The position numbers and the translations under genes are program-made. Shown piece by piece: positions 1 through 5,859 of a DNA stretch of 6,986 nt (positions are counted from its first letter, which is position 1; the number at the start of each line of letters is the position of its first letter). The notes beneath the pieces are model-generated. The model was not told where the DNA came from. It did not search any database and was given only the letters and a program-made list of their open reading frames with translations. Source of the DNA: Avoscillospira sp045530865 (GTDB lineage Bacteria > Bacillota > Clostridia > Oscillospirales > Oscillospiraceae); the NCBI GenBank assembly GCA_045530865.1, contig JAZSCX010000115.1, forward strand, positions 1 through 6,986. Reading direction: 5' to 3'.

Positions 1-1130
1 ATTTTGGAAACAGCCTTTGCAAACCGGAGCACATCATCCAGTGTGCGGCGGTAATCGGTCTCACCGCGATCCTTGATTTCGGCAAAGGGCAGGGCGGCGC
101 GGTTGGTGTTGAACACGGCGGTGATGCCCTCGTCATAGACGGCGTCGGCGTCATCGGACACGATGCCCACGATGGCAATGACCGGAACGCCATGCTGTTT
201 GGCTCTTCTGGAGACACCAATGGGTACTTTACCGCCGAGAGACTGACCGTCGATGCGGCCTTCACCGGTGATGACCAGATCACAGCCCTCCAGCTGCCGG
301 TCAAAGCCCACGAAATCCAGCACCACTTCGATACCGGGGCGGAGCTCCGCATGGAGGAAGGCCACTGCACCTGCACCGAAACCGCCGGCTGCACCGGCAC
401 CGGGCAGCTCTGCCACAGCGATGCCCAGCTGCTTCTGTACAACGGCTGCCAGATTGGCAAGACCGGCATCCAGTTCTGCCACCATGGCGGCATCTGCACC
501 CTTCTGAGGGGCGAATACGGCTGCAGCGCCTCTTGTGCCGCAGAGGGGGTTGTCGATATCGCACATAACCTCCACGGTCACATTCCGCAGAAGGGAATCT
601 GCTTCTGTGCAATCCAGTGCGGCAATGTCCGTCAGGGTTGCACCCACGGGACGGAATGTGTTTCCGTCGCAATCAAGGAAACGGACACCCAGCGCCGCCG
701 CACAGCCGCAGCCGCCATCATTGGTGGCGCTGCCGCCAAGACCGAGAATGATCTTTTTTGCTCCCTGTTCGATGGCATGGCGGATCAGCTCACCCACTCC
801 CCAGGTGGTGGTACGGGAGGGATCCTTGCGGTCACCCACCATGGGCAGCGCGGCTGCCGCAGCCATTTCCACCACGGCGGTATCACCGATGCGGGCATAG
901 AAGCCCATGACCTGCTCGCCCCAAGGGCCGGTGACGGGGACGGTGATCCTCTCTCCACCCATGGCCTCCAGAAAACAGTCCACGGTGCCCTCACCTCCAT
1001 CGGCAACGGGCATACCGATGATCTGACAGCCGGGGAAATAGCAGGGGATTCGCTCTTTTGCGATATGGACGATCTGGCTGCTGCTGAGAGAGCCTTTAAA
1101 GGAATCGGAAACAACAATTACTTTTTTCAT
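1..1130 (-). CDS. Glycerate kinase (GlxK/GarK type), partial at the C-terminus
   Basis: Phosphorylates D-glycerate with ATP; this family usually gives 2-phosphoglycerate, which enters lower glycolysis in the cytoplasm. I translated 376 residues from ATG 1130-1128 without meeting a stop, so the gene runs off the left edge; the family is about 375-385 residues, so only the last few residues should be missing. Visible family motifs are DSFKGSLSS (9-17), PVADGGEGTVD (41-51), GLGGSATNDGG (130-140), DIDNPLCG (191-198), GAGAAGGFGAG (244-254) and DLVITGEGRIDGQSLGGK (284-301). The start overlaps the stop of the upstream hydroxypyruvate reductase gene (ATGA), which implies translational coupling; only a weak GGTG lies before it, within the reductase codons. 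The match spans the whole chain with no frame break, so the family call is firm. The exact product, 2-P or 3-P glycerate, is inferred from the family. Confidence 0.95.
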   Translation of the reverse strand, partial: MKKVIVVSDSFKGSLSSSQIVHIAKERIPCYFPGCQIIGMPVADGGEGTVDCFLEAMGGERITVPVTGPWGEQVMGFYARIGDTAVVEMAAAAALPMVGDRKDPSRTTTWGVGELIRHAIEQGAKKIILGLGGSATNDGGCGCAAALGVRFLDCDGNTFRPVGATLTDIAALDCTEADSLLRNVTVEVMCDIDNPLCGTRGAAAVFAPQKGADAAMVAELDAGLANLAAVVQKQLGIAVAELPGAGAAGGFGAGAVAFLHAELRPGIEVVLDFVGFDRQLEGCDLVITGEGRIDGQSLGGKVPIGVSRRAKQHGVPVIAIVGIVSDDADAVYDEGITAVFNTNRAALPFAEIKDRGETDYRRTLDDVLRFAKAVSK

Positions 1131-2095
1131 ACTTCATTCACCACATTGATGGGACTGCCTGCCAGAAATGCCTTCAGGTTGGCTTCGGCACAGTCCATGA
1201 TTCGTTGGCGGCTTTCCCGGGGTGCCCAGGAAATATGGGGCGTGATCAGGCAGTTTTTGGCGGTCAGCAGGGGATTGTCGCTGCGGATGGGTTCCGTGGA
1301 CACCACATCCAGACCGGCTGCATAGACCTTGCCGCTGTTCAGAGCATCTGCCAGATCCTGCTCTACGATCAGAGGCCCGCGGGAAGTGTTCAGAAGAATT
1401 ACACTGTCTTTCATTTTTGCAATGGTTTCCCGGTTGATGATACCCTTTGTCTCTGGGAACAGGGGGCAGTGCAGGGAGATCACATCGGAGCGGGCCAGCA
1501 GGGTGTCCAGATCCACATAGGTGCCGATCTCCTGGCCGGAATCGGTTTCCGTACGGCTGTAAGCAAGAATCTCCATGCCCATGGCTCTGGCAATGCGGGC
1601 GGTCTGCTGACCGATTCGACCAAAGCCGATGATGCCCATGGTCTTGCCTGCCAGCTCCATCAGGGGATAATCCCAGAAGCAGAAGTCCTTACTGTTTTCC
1701 CAACGGCCTTGATGCACAGCATCGGAATGGTGGGCAACGTGGTGGCAGATCTCCAGCAGCAGTGCCATGGTAAACTGCCCCACAGCTGCCGTTCCATAGG
1801 CGGGGACGTTGGTCAAGGGGATGTTCCGCTTACGGGCAGCTTCGCAGTCTACCACATTGTAGCCCGTCGCCAGAACAGAAAGAAACTGGATATTGGGGCA
1901 GGCTTCCAGTATGGCCTCCGTGATGGGCGTTTTATTGGTATAGACGATCTGGGCATCGCCGATTCGGGCGATGATCTCCTGCTCGTCGGTCAGGGAGGTG
2001 CGGTCATAGACCGTCAGCTCACCCAGAGCCGCCAGCTTGTCCCAGCTGAGATCACCGGGATTTTCCGTGAAGCCGTCCAAAACAACGATTTTCAT
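1127..2095 (-). CDS. Hydroxypyruvate reductase / D-glycerate dehydrogenase (D-2-hydroxyacid dehydrogenase family)
   Basis: NAD(P)H-dependent reduction of hydroxypyruvate (or a similar 2-keto acid) to D-glycerate, in the cytoplasm. The protein is 322 residues, normal for the family. The Rossmann motif GFGRIG is at 157-162, and the Arg-Glu-His catalytic set is present: R239 in NTSRGP, E268 in STEP and H287 in ITPHISW. The start at ATG 2095-2093 is chosen because AAAGGAGG lies 7 bases upstream. A 36-residue longer reading from 2203 exists, but it would translate an intergenic repeat. The next gene, glycerate kinase, starts inside the stop codon, so product and substrate are shared: hydroxypyruvate to glycerate to phosphoglycerate. 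No good promoter is visible in the 238-base upstream gap, so transcription may come through from the carrier/DUF6062 genes. Specificity could instead be for glyoxylate or another 2-keto acid; the neighbouring kinase favours glycerate. Confidence 0.93.
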   Translation of the reverse strand: MKIVVLDGFTENPGDLSWDKLAALGELTVYDRTSLTDEQEIIARIGDAQIVYTNKTPITEAILEACPNIQFLSVLATGYNVVDCEAARKRNIPLTNVPAYGTAAVGQFTMALLLEICHHVAHHSDAVHQGRWENSKDFCFWDYPLMELAGKTMGIIGFGRIGQQTARIARAMGMEILAYSRTETDSGQEIGTYVDLDTLLARSDVISLHCPLFPETKGIINRETIAKMKDSVILLNTSRGPLIVEQDLADALNSGKVYAAGLDVVSTEPIRSDNPLLTAKNCLITPHISWAPRESRQRIMDCAEANLKAFLAGSPINVVNEV

Positions 2096-2102
2096 TGCAA
2101 AT

Positions 2103-2110
2103 CCTCCTTT
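2103..2110 (-). promoter_or_regulatory. Strong ribosome binding site for the hydroxypyruvate reductase gene
   Basis: AAAGGAGG on the minus strand ends 7 bases before ATG 2095. It decides the start against an upstream in-frame ATG at 2203-2201, which has no comparable site and would place repeat sequence inside the protein. Confidence 0.9.
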
Positions 2111-2130
2111 TGCCAAGAGTCGGTAAGCAA

Positions 2131-2184
2131 AGCCTCCCCTGTGTAAGGGGAGGTGGCATGGCGTTAGCCATGACGGAGGGGTTG
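2131..2184 (+). repeat. Two-hairpin intergenic repeat, copy A
   Basis: Copy A of a small structured repeat. Hairpin 1 has arms CCTCCCCT (2133-2140) and AGGGGAGG (2146-2153) around loop GTGTA. Hairpin 2 has arms CATGGC (2157-2162) and GCCATG (2167-2172) around loop GTTA. The tail ACGGAGGGGTTG closes the element. Its layout matches, on the opposite strand, the copy at 2245-2308. I associate such elements with clostridial gut genomes from memory. It contains no T run after the stems, so a simple terminator role is not shown. Confidence 0.75.
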
Positions 2185-2211
2185 CCACAGCAGATCGTTC
2201 CATATTCGCAT
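2164..2211 (-). CDS. Possible 15-residue leader peptide upstream of hydroxypyruvate reductase
   Basis: A short reading frame, MRIWNDLLWQPLRHG, starts at ATG 2211-2209 and stops with TAA at 2166-2164. GGAAGGAAATCA precedes the ATG, with AGGA 5 bases upstream, which is a usable ribosome site. It ends inside the second hairpin of repeat copy A, so translation would change folding of that repeat ahead of the reductase gene. There is no run of one amino acid as in classical attenuators. It may well be chance; no function is assigned. Confidence 0.2.
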   Translation of the reverse strand: MRIWNDLLWQPLRHG

Positions 2212-2244
2212 TGATTTCCTTCCGATAAGAAACATGATACTGCG

Positions 2245-2308
2245 CAATCCCTCAGGCAAATTGCTCCTTCGTCGCAATTTGCCAGCTCCCTTTACACAAG
2301 GGAGCCTT
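2245..2308 (-). repeat. Two-hairpin intergenic repeat, copy B (inverted relative to copy A)
   Basis: Copy B reads on the minus strand in the same order as copy A on the plus strand. The first hairpin has arms GCTCCCTT and AAGGGAGC (plus coordinates 2285-2292 and 2298-2305); its loop reads GTGTA on the minus strand, identical to the loop in copy A. The second hairpin is a perfect 10-base stem, GGCAAATTGC (2255-2264) with GCAATTTGCC (2274-2283). The tail on the minus strand is TGAGGGATTG, matching ACGGAGGGGTTG of copy A. Stem differences between the copies are compensated, which points to selection on structure. Confidence 0.75.
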
Positions 2309-2333
2309 GGGTACTCCTACACGGGAATGATTT

Positions 2334-3089
2334 TCAGCGCTCCGGTTTGTAGGGCGGATCGGCAGGATAGCCGCTGCGAAGCTTCTGCATGGTTCTGCGG
2401 ACGGCATCCCTGGAGTTTTTCCAGTCCGCGCCCTGCTGCCGGTAGTCAAACATACCCACAAACCAGTCCAGATCCTCCTTGACCCGGATCAGATTTTCCC
2501 CCATCAGCTGTATAATGGTGGGATAGAACCATTCCCGCAGGCTGTTAGGCAGCTTGTCCTCCGCCAGCTCCATGATGGCAGCAAAATGATGCAGGCAAAA
2601 GCCTTTGGAGGCCTCTACCTTTGCCCGGAACTCCGGCTCCCGCAAAAGGGCAAAGAAGGTGTCATAGTAGCGGTTCATGTTGTATTCGTTCTTTTCGCAC
2701 AGGTAGCAGCGGCGGTTTTTTTCCTGCAGCCGCTTCCAGTAGGGGGGCGTTTCCGGCTGCTTCTTTTTGGCGAAGAGTTTCTTTTTTTCCGGAATCCGGA
2801 ATTCGGCGGCTTCCGCCTGAAATTCTTCCAGCAGACCGGCAAAATAAGTCTGCAGAATCAGGGCGTTGCCGAGGGTATTGCCGTATTCGTGGAGCTTTTT
2901 CAGATGCTGGGGGCAGAAGCCGCGGGCATCGGTAGCGCCGCGGACATCCGGTTCCATGTAGCTTGCAGAAGGGCCGACCACATAGCGGATGGCGCTCTGC
3001 TCCGCTTTCCGAGCCAGCCAGCAGAAGGGACATTCGTCGCCGGAATCAAAGGCTTCATTGACCGGGATGGTGTGAATTTGTTCTTTCAT
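2334..3089 (-). CDS. DUF6062-type protein with two CxxC...CxxH modules
   Basis: I recognise this as probably DUF6062, a clostridial family of unknown function; that label is from memory. The protein is 251 residues, soluble, with no signal peptide or membrane segment. It carries two likely metal sites of the same design: C20-x2-C23 with C59-x2-H62 (in GFCPQHL), and C128-x2-C131 with C165-x2-H168 (in GFCLHHF). The gaps are 35 and 33 residues, so the chain looks like an internal duplication joined by a lysine-rich linker (102-110). The start ATG 3089-3087 follows AAGGAGG with 7 bases spacing; that site overlaps the TAA of the YfcC-type carrier gene, leaving a 13-base gap, so the two are surely co-transcribed. 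Zinc binding is inferred from the ligands. A role tied to the carrier is possible, but nothing in the sequence proves it. Confidence 0.85.
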   Translation of the reverse strand: MKEQIHTIPVNEAFDSGDECPFCWLARKAEQSAIRYVVGPSASYMEPDVRGATDARGFCPQHLKKLHEYGNTLGNALILQTYFAGLLEEFQAEAAEFRIPEKKKLFAKKKQPETPPYWKRLQEKNRRCYLCEKNEYNMNRYYDTFFALLREPEFRAKVEASKGFCLHHFAAIMELAEDKLPNSLREWFYPTIIQLMGENLIRVKEDLDWFVGMFDYRQQGADWKNSRDAVRRTMQKLRSGYPADPPYKPER

Positions 3090-3102
3090 GGAGAATCCTC
3101 CT

Positions 3103-4500
3103 TTATCGATAGCCAACGGAAAGGGCAAACAGCAGCAGGCAGGAGGTCAGGAGCAGATTGAGCAGCTGGAATTTCCAGGAGTACAGCACCCATGATCCGT
3201 AATCCACATCTGCCAGACCCAGTGCGATCAGCAGGGCGGCATTGGTGGGATAAAACACATTGGAGAAGCCGTCGCCGAAGGCAAAGGCCAGCACACACAG
3301 CTGGGAAGGAATTCCGAAAATCTGCGACAGGGGTACCAGCAGGGGCATGAGCAGGAAGGCTTTGGCGGAGCCGGAGCTGATAAAGAAGTTCAGAAACAGC
3401 ACCAGTCCATAGATAAACAGCACCACCAGCCAGCGGGGGAAGCCGGATGCCAGCGCCACAGCGGAGTGGAGCAGCGTGTCCAGAATTTTCGCTTCCGTGA
3501 GAATGTATTTGACGGAGCTGGCCATGAGGATCATGGCAACGGCGGGCAGGATGCTGACAACGCCCTTGCCGAAGCTGCGCAGCAGGGCGTGGGGCTTCAT
3601 GCCGGAAACAAGACAGGCAGTGATACCGGCGGCAAGGAATGCCACGGCAACGATGATCATGGTCACATCTTGCAGAGCCGGGATAAAGCCGGAGCAGAGT
3701 ACAAGAAGGATTCCGGCACCCAGAATGGATACGAAGCAGACCAGTCCGCGATCCATGGCTTTGTCAGACGGGCAGGCTTCCACGGCAATATCCGTTTTGC
3801 GGATCTGATCCAGTTTTTTGGCATGGCGGAGCAGGAAGCCCAGCAGCAGAAAATAGATCAGCACAAAGCTCAAAAGCCGCATCCAGAGGCCGGAAAACAT
3901 GGCAAGTCCGGCCAGCTCCTGTGCCACACCGACGGTAAAGGGGTTGCACACACCGGAGGCAAAGCCGCAGCCCACAGCCAGAAGGCTCATGCCGAGACCG
4001 GTGACGGCATCCCAGCCCAGATTGACAGCCAGTGCCACCACGATGGGAACCAGCGGGACACATTCCTCAAAGGAGCCGATCATAGCGCCCATGGCCATGA
4101 AGAAAAAGCTGACCACTGCCATGAGCCGGTAGCGGGCAGTCCGGAACCGGACAACCAGACGATCCAGCATATAACCCATCAGGTTCTGGGCGTCCAGGCT
4201 GGTGAATACGCCGCCGATGACCAGAAGGAAAGCGAGAATGGCAGCGATCAGGCCGCCGCCTTCTGCACCGAGCACGAGAAAGGGAGAAAGCAGGAATTTC
4301 CAGAAGGGAATACCGCCATCCACCTGCGAATAGCTGTTGGGATGTAGGAGGAGATCACCGGCAGAATTGGCTGTGCGGACGTATTCACCTGCGGGGATAA
4401 AGAAGCTAAGCGCGTAGGTGCTGATCATCAGCATCAGCAGAACCACAATGGCGGTGACGAAGGATTGGATGCTGACGGTCAGACTTTTTTGTTTCTGCAC
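3103..4500 (-). CDS. YfcC/DcuC-family membrane carrier
   Basis: A 465-residue inner-membrane secondary carrier of the YfcC group (DcuC-like, ion transporter superfamily). The chain has about a dozen hydrophobic segments, beginning at about 13-35. Family signatures are GSFEECVPLVPI (142-153), GVCNPFTVGVAQELAG (183-198), SSGSAKAFLLMPLLVPL (375-391) and FGDGFSNVFYPTNA (408-421); the two SG/NP-rich hairpin regions probably line the transport path. The first codon is GTG at 4500-4498: AGGGAGGGG lies 7 bases upstream and the next Met is inside the first membrane segment. It has its own promoter (-10 at 4535-4540) and is followed after 13 bases by the DUF6062-type gene. Family substrates are poorly known, with dicarboxylates, amino acids and short acids all proposed. 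The downstream glycerate genes suggest an organic acid, but that is inference. Confidence 0.9.
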   Translation of the reverse strand: MQKQKSLTVSIQSFVTAIVVLLMLMISTYALSFFIPAGEYVRTANSAGDLLLHPNSYSQVDGGIPFWKFLLSPFLVLGAEGGGLIAAILAFLLVIGGVFTSLDAQNLMGYMLDRLVVRFRTARYRLMAVVSFFFMAMGAMIGSFEECVPLVPIVVALAVNLGWDAVTGLGMSLLAVGCGFASGVCNPFTVGVAQELAGLAMFSGLWMRLLSFVLIYFLLLGFLLRHAKKLDQIRKTDIAVEACPSDKAMDRGLVCFVSILGAGILLVLCSGFIPALQDVTMIIVAVAFLAAGITACLVSGMKPHALLRSFGKGVVSILPAVAMILMASSVKYILTEAKILDTLLHSAVALASGFPRWLVVLFIYGLVLFLNFFISSGSAKAFLLMPLLVPLSQIFGIPSQLCVLAFAFGDGFSNVFYPTNAALLIALGLADVDYGSWVLYSWKFQLLNLLLTSCLLLFALSVGYR

Positions 4501-4505
4501 GGGAA

Positions 4506-4514
4506 CCCCTCCCT
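4506..4514 (-). promoter_or_regulatory. Ribosome binding site fixing the GTG start of the YfcC-type carrier
   Basis: AGGGAGGGG on the minus strand, with GGGAGG 7 bases before GTG 4500. No ATG in frame lies near it, so GTG is the best start. Confidence 0.8.
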
Positions 4515-4534
4515 GATCTAATGTTTGTTTCTTT

Positions 4535-4563
4535 ATTATAGCAAAGAATGACAGAAAAAGAAA
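4535..4563 (-). promoter_or_regulatory. Promoter of the YfcC-type carrier/DUF6062 unit
   Basis: A perfect TATAAT at 4540-4535 (minus) is preceded by TGC, giving an extended -10. The -35 region 17 bases upstream (TTTCTT, 4563-4558) is poor and lies within the T-rich tail of the kinase terminator. Expected transcript start is near 4528, about 28 bases before the GTG start. Confidence 0.7.
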
Positions 4564-4598
4564 GTAGAAAACCTGCTTTGCGGATGCAAAGCAGGTTT
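4555..4598 (-). terminator. Rho-independent terminator of the nahK-like gene
   Basis: A perfect 12-base stem, AAACCTGCTTTG (4569-4580) with CAAAGCAGGTTT (4587-4598), can be extended by a C-G pair over a GGAT loop. On the minus strand it is followed by TTTTCTACTTTCTTTTT. It begins 4 bases after the kinase stop codon, so the kinase is probably a single-gene transcript. Confidence 0.88.
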
Positions 4599-4602
4599 GG
4601 GA

Positions 4603-5715
4603 TTATACGGTAGCGGTGCAGCACAGGCGGTGGACGATGGCTTCCATGTCCGCCCATTTTTTCTCCATGTCGGCAACCATTTTGAACTGGGTTCTGGCGC
4701 GGTCCAAATTTTGGCCTTTCCGCTGGATGGAGAAGTAGTTGTCGCCATCCAGATGATCCGTCAGAAACCGAAGTCCGCACTCCAGCGTCATGAGCTTGGC
4801 ACCCATGGGCAGCATCCGGCGTTCTTCACAGGTCAGACAGGCGCAGGCCTGCAGGAAACCGCGGGTGTAGGTCTCAAACAGCTCCAGATTTATGGAGACC
4901 TTGCTGAGATCCCGCTCATCCTCAGCGGCAGTGGCAGCCCCGAAGCGGATGCTGTCACCAAAGTCATACAGACTCAGACCGGGCATGACCGTATCCAGAT
5001 CGATCACGCACAGGGCCTTGTGGGTATCAGCGTCCAGCATGACATTATTGAGCTTGGTATCGTTATGGGTGACACGCAGGGGCAGCTTTCCGTCCTTCAG
5101 CATCCGGACAAGGGTATCAGCTTCCTGCTCCCGGGCGAGAACGAAGTCGATCTCTGCCTGCACATCCTTGGCGCGGCCCATGGGATCGGCTGCCAGTACC
5201 TCCCGGAAGATCCGGTAACGGTCCGGTGTGTGATGGAAATTGGGAATGGTCTCATGGAGCTGACAGGCAGGGAAGTCCTTCAGCATCTCCTGAAAACGGC
5301 CGAAGGCCACTGCGCTTTCATAGAAGTCGGCGGGGGTTTCCGGGGCCTGCAGACACACGGAGTGTTCTACAAAATCGAAGGCACGCCAGACTGCGCCGTC
5401 TTCCATTTTCACATAGGGCTGGCCGTCCAGCGTATATACCAGATGCAGCACGCCTCGGGGGTCTTCTGCCTTATGATCCAGATGGTGGATGATTTTGGAC
5501 ACATTGTCCATCAGCTTTTCCACATCCCGGAAAATCCGGGTGTTGATCTTCTGTAGAATATACCGCTTGCCGGAGGCAAGGGTAACCAGATAGGTCTTAT
5601 TGATATGCCCACGTCCGTAGACCACGCAGGATTCTACCGACTGGCTGGGGAAAAAGCGGGTCACAATATGCGACATCATCGGCATCATATCCTCTGCCGC
5701 AGCAATAGCTGTCAT
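4603..5715 (-). CDS. nahK: N-acetylhexosamine 1-kinase-like protein (APH/choline kinase fold)
   Basis: Likely phosphorylates the anomeric hydroxyl of GlcNAc or GalNAc with ATP, the first step after lacto-N-biose/galacto-N-biose phosphorolysis. The 370-residue chain follows bifidobacterial NahK as I remember it along its whole length: GRGHINKTYLV (34-44), YILQKINTRIF (52-62), LPLRVTHNDTKLNNVML (211-227), VIDLDTVMPG (237-246), YDFGDSIRFGA (250-260), EDERDLSKV (265-273) and LDRARTQFKMV (337-347). D219 in HND is the expected catalytic base; N224 and D239 are the expected metal ligands. The start at ATG 5715 has AGGAG 9 bases upstream; a later start at residues 10-14 would shorten the tail only. 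It has its own promoter and terminator. No phosphorylase or epimerase partner is visible here, so the natural sugar is uncertain; another sugar 1-kinase is the main alternative. Confidence 0.8.
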   Translation of the reverse strand: MTAIAAAEDMMPMMSHIVTRFFPSQSVESCVVYGRGHINKTYLVTLASGKRYILQKINTRIFRDVEKLMDNVSKIIHHLDHKAEDPRGVLHLVYTLDGQPYVKMEDGAVWRAFDFVEHSVCLQAPETPADFYESAVAFGRFQEMLKDFPACQLHETIPNFHHTPDRYRIFREVLAADPMGRAKDVQAEIDFVLAREQEADTLVRMLKDGKLPLRVTHNDTKLNNVMLDADTHKALCVIDLDTVMPGLSLYDFGDSIRFGAATAAEDERDLSKVSINLELFETYTRGFLQACACLTCEERRMLPMGAKLMTLECGLRFLTDHLDGDNYFSIQRKGQNLDRARTQFKMVADMEKKWADMEAIVHRLCCTATV

Positions 5716-5748
5716 AAAAACGATCTCCTATACACAGTTATTCTTTTT

Positions 5749-5777
5749 ATTATATCATAATATGTGGAAAGTTTCAA
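5749..5777 (-). promoter_or_regulatory. Promoter of the nahK-like gene
   Basis: On the minus strand TTGAAA (5777-5772) and TATAAT (5754-5749) are separated by exactly 17 bases, and TGA before the -10 gives an extended -10. This is close to the sigma-A consensus. Expected start of transcription is near 5742, about 26 bases before the ATG. Confidence 0.88.
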
Positions 5778-5800
5778 AAAAAGATGAAAATTGCAAGGAA

Positions 5801-5839
5801 ATATTGTATTGTGCCGCAAAAGCTGCCGTGATACAATAT
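5801..5839. promoter_or_regulatory. Operator-like inverted repeat in the divergent intergenic region
   Basis: ATATTGTAT (5801-5809) and ATACAATAT (5831-5839) are perfect inverted 9-base arms, 30 bases centre to centre, about three helical turns. The right arm covers the -10 box proposed for the AEC carrier, so a bound dimer or tetramer would block it. As RNA the arms could also pair and extend with G-U pairs. The regulator is not in the window. Confidence 0.5.
5809..5837 (+). promoter_or_regulatory. Candidate promoter of the AEC-family carrier
   Basis: TTGTGC (5809-5814) and TACAAT (5832-5837) are 17 bases apart, with TGA before the -10 box. The -35 box is weak. Transcription would start near 5844, giving a leader of only about 16 bases that begins at the ribosome site. 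Confidence 0.45.
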
Positions 5840-5843
5840 CAAA

Positions 5844-5850
5844 AAGGAGG
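5844..5850 (+). promoter_or_regulatory. Ribosome binding site fixing the TTG start of the AEC carrier
   Basis: AAGGAGG lies 9 bases before TTG 5860. The in-frame ATG at 5791 has no such site, and reading from it would add a charged, cysteine-containing stretch across the operator-like repeat. Confidence 0.8.
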
Positions 5851-5859
5851 CGTGCGGCC

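Noticed and set aside
192..1325. Long plus-strand open frame antisense to the glycerate kinase gene and crossing into the reductase gene
   Set aside because: It is opposite two well-matched enzymes, has a composition rich in Cys, His and Gly, no recognisable family and no good ribosome site. It follows from the codon bias of the real genes.
1205..2146. Plus-strand open frame antisense to hydroxypyruvate reductase
   Set aside because: A shadow of the reductase; it has no ribosome site or family features, and it ends by running through the reductase start.
2096..2203. N-terminal extension of hydroxypyruvate reductase from ATG 2203
   Set aside because: The extra 36 residues translate repeat copy A, are absent from the family, and the ATG at 2095 has a far better ribosome site.
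2285..2305. Hairpin of repeat copy B as a terminator for the DUF6062-type gene
   Set aside because: The stem is strong, but no T run follows on the minus strand, so it does not fit an intrinsic terminator.
3466..4347. Plus-strand open frame antisense to the YfcC-type carrier, rich in His, Gln and Gly
   Set aside because: It is the complement of hydrophobic codons; the membrane protein on the other strand has clear family motifs.
4597..5556. Plus-strand open frame antisense to the nahK-like gene
   Set aside because: It begins inside the kinase terminator stem and has no family features, while the kinase match is full length.
5791..5859. Longer AEC carrier start at ATG 5791
   Set aside because: There is no ribosome site at that ATG, and the added residues would span the operator-like repeat and the promoter; TTG 5860 has AAGGAGG at the right distance.
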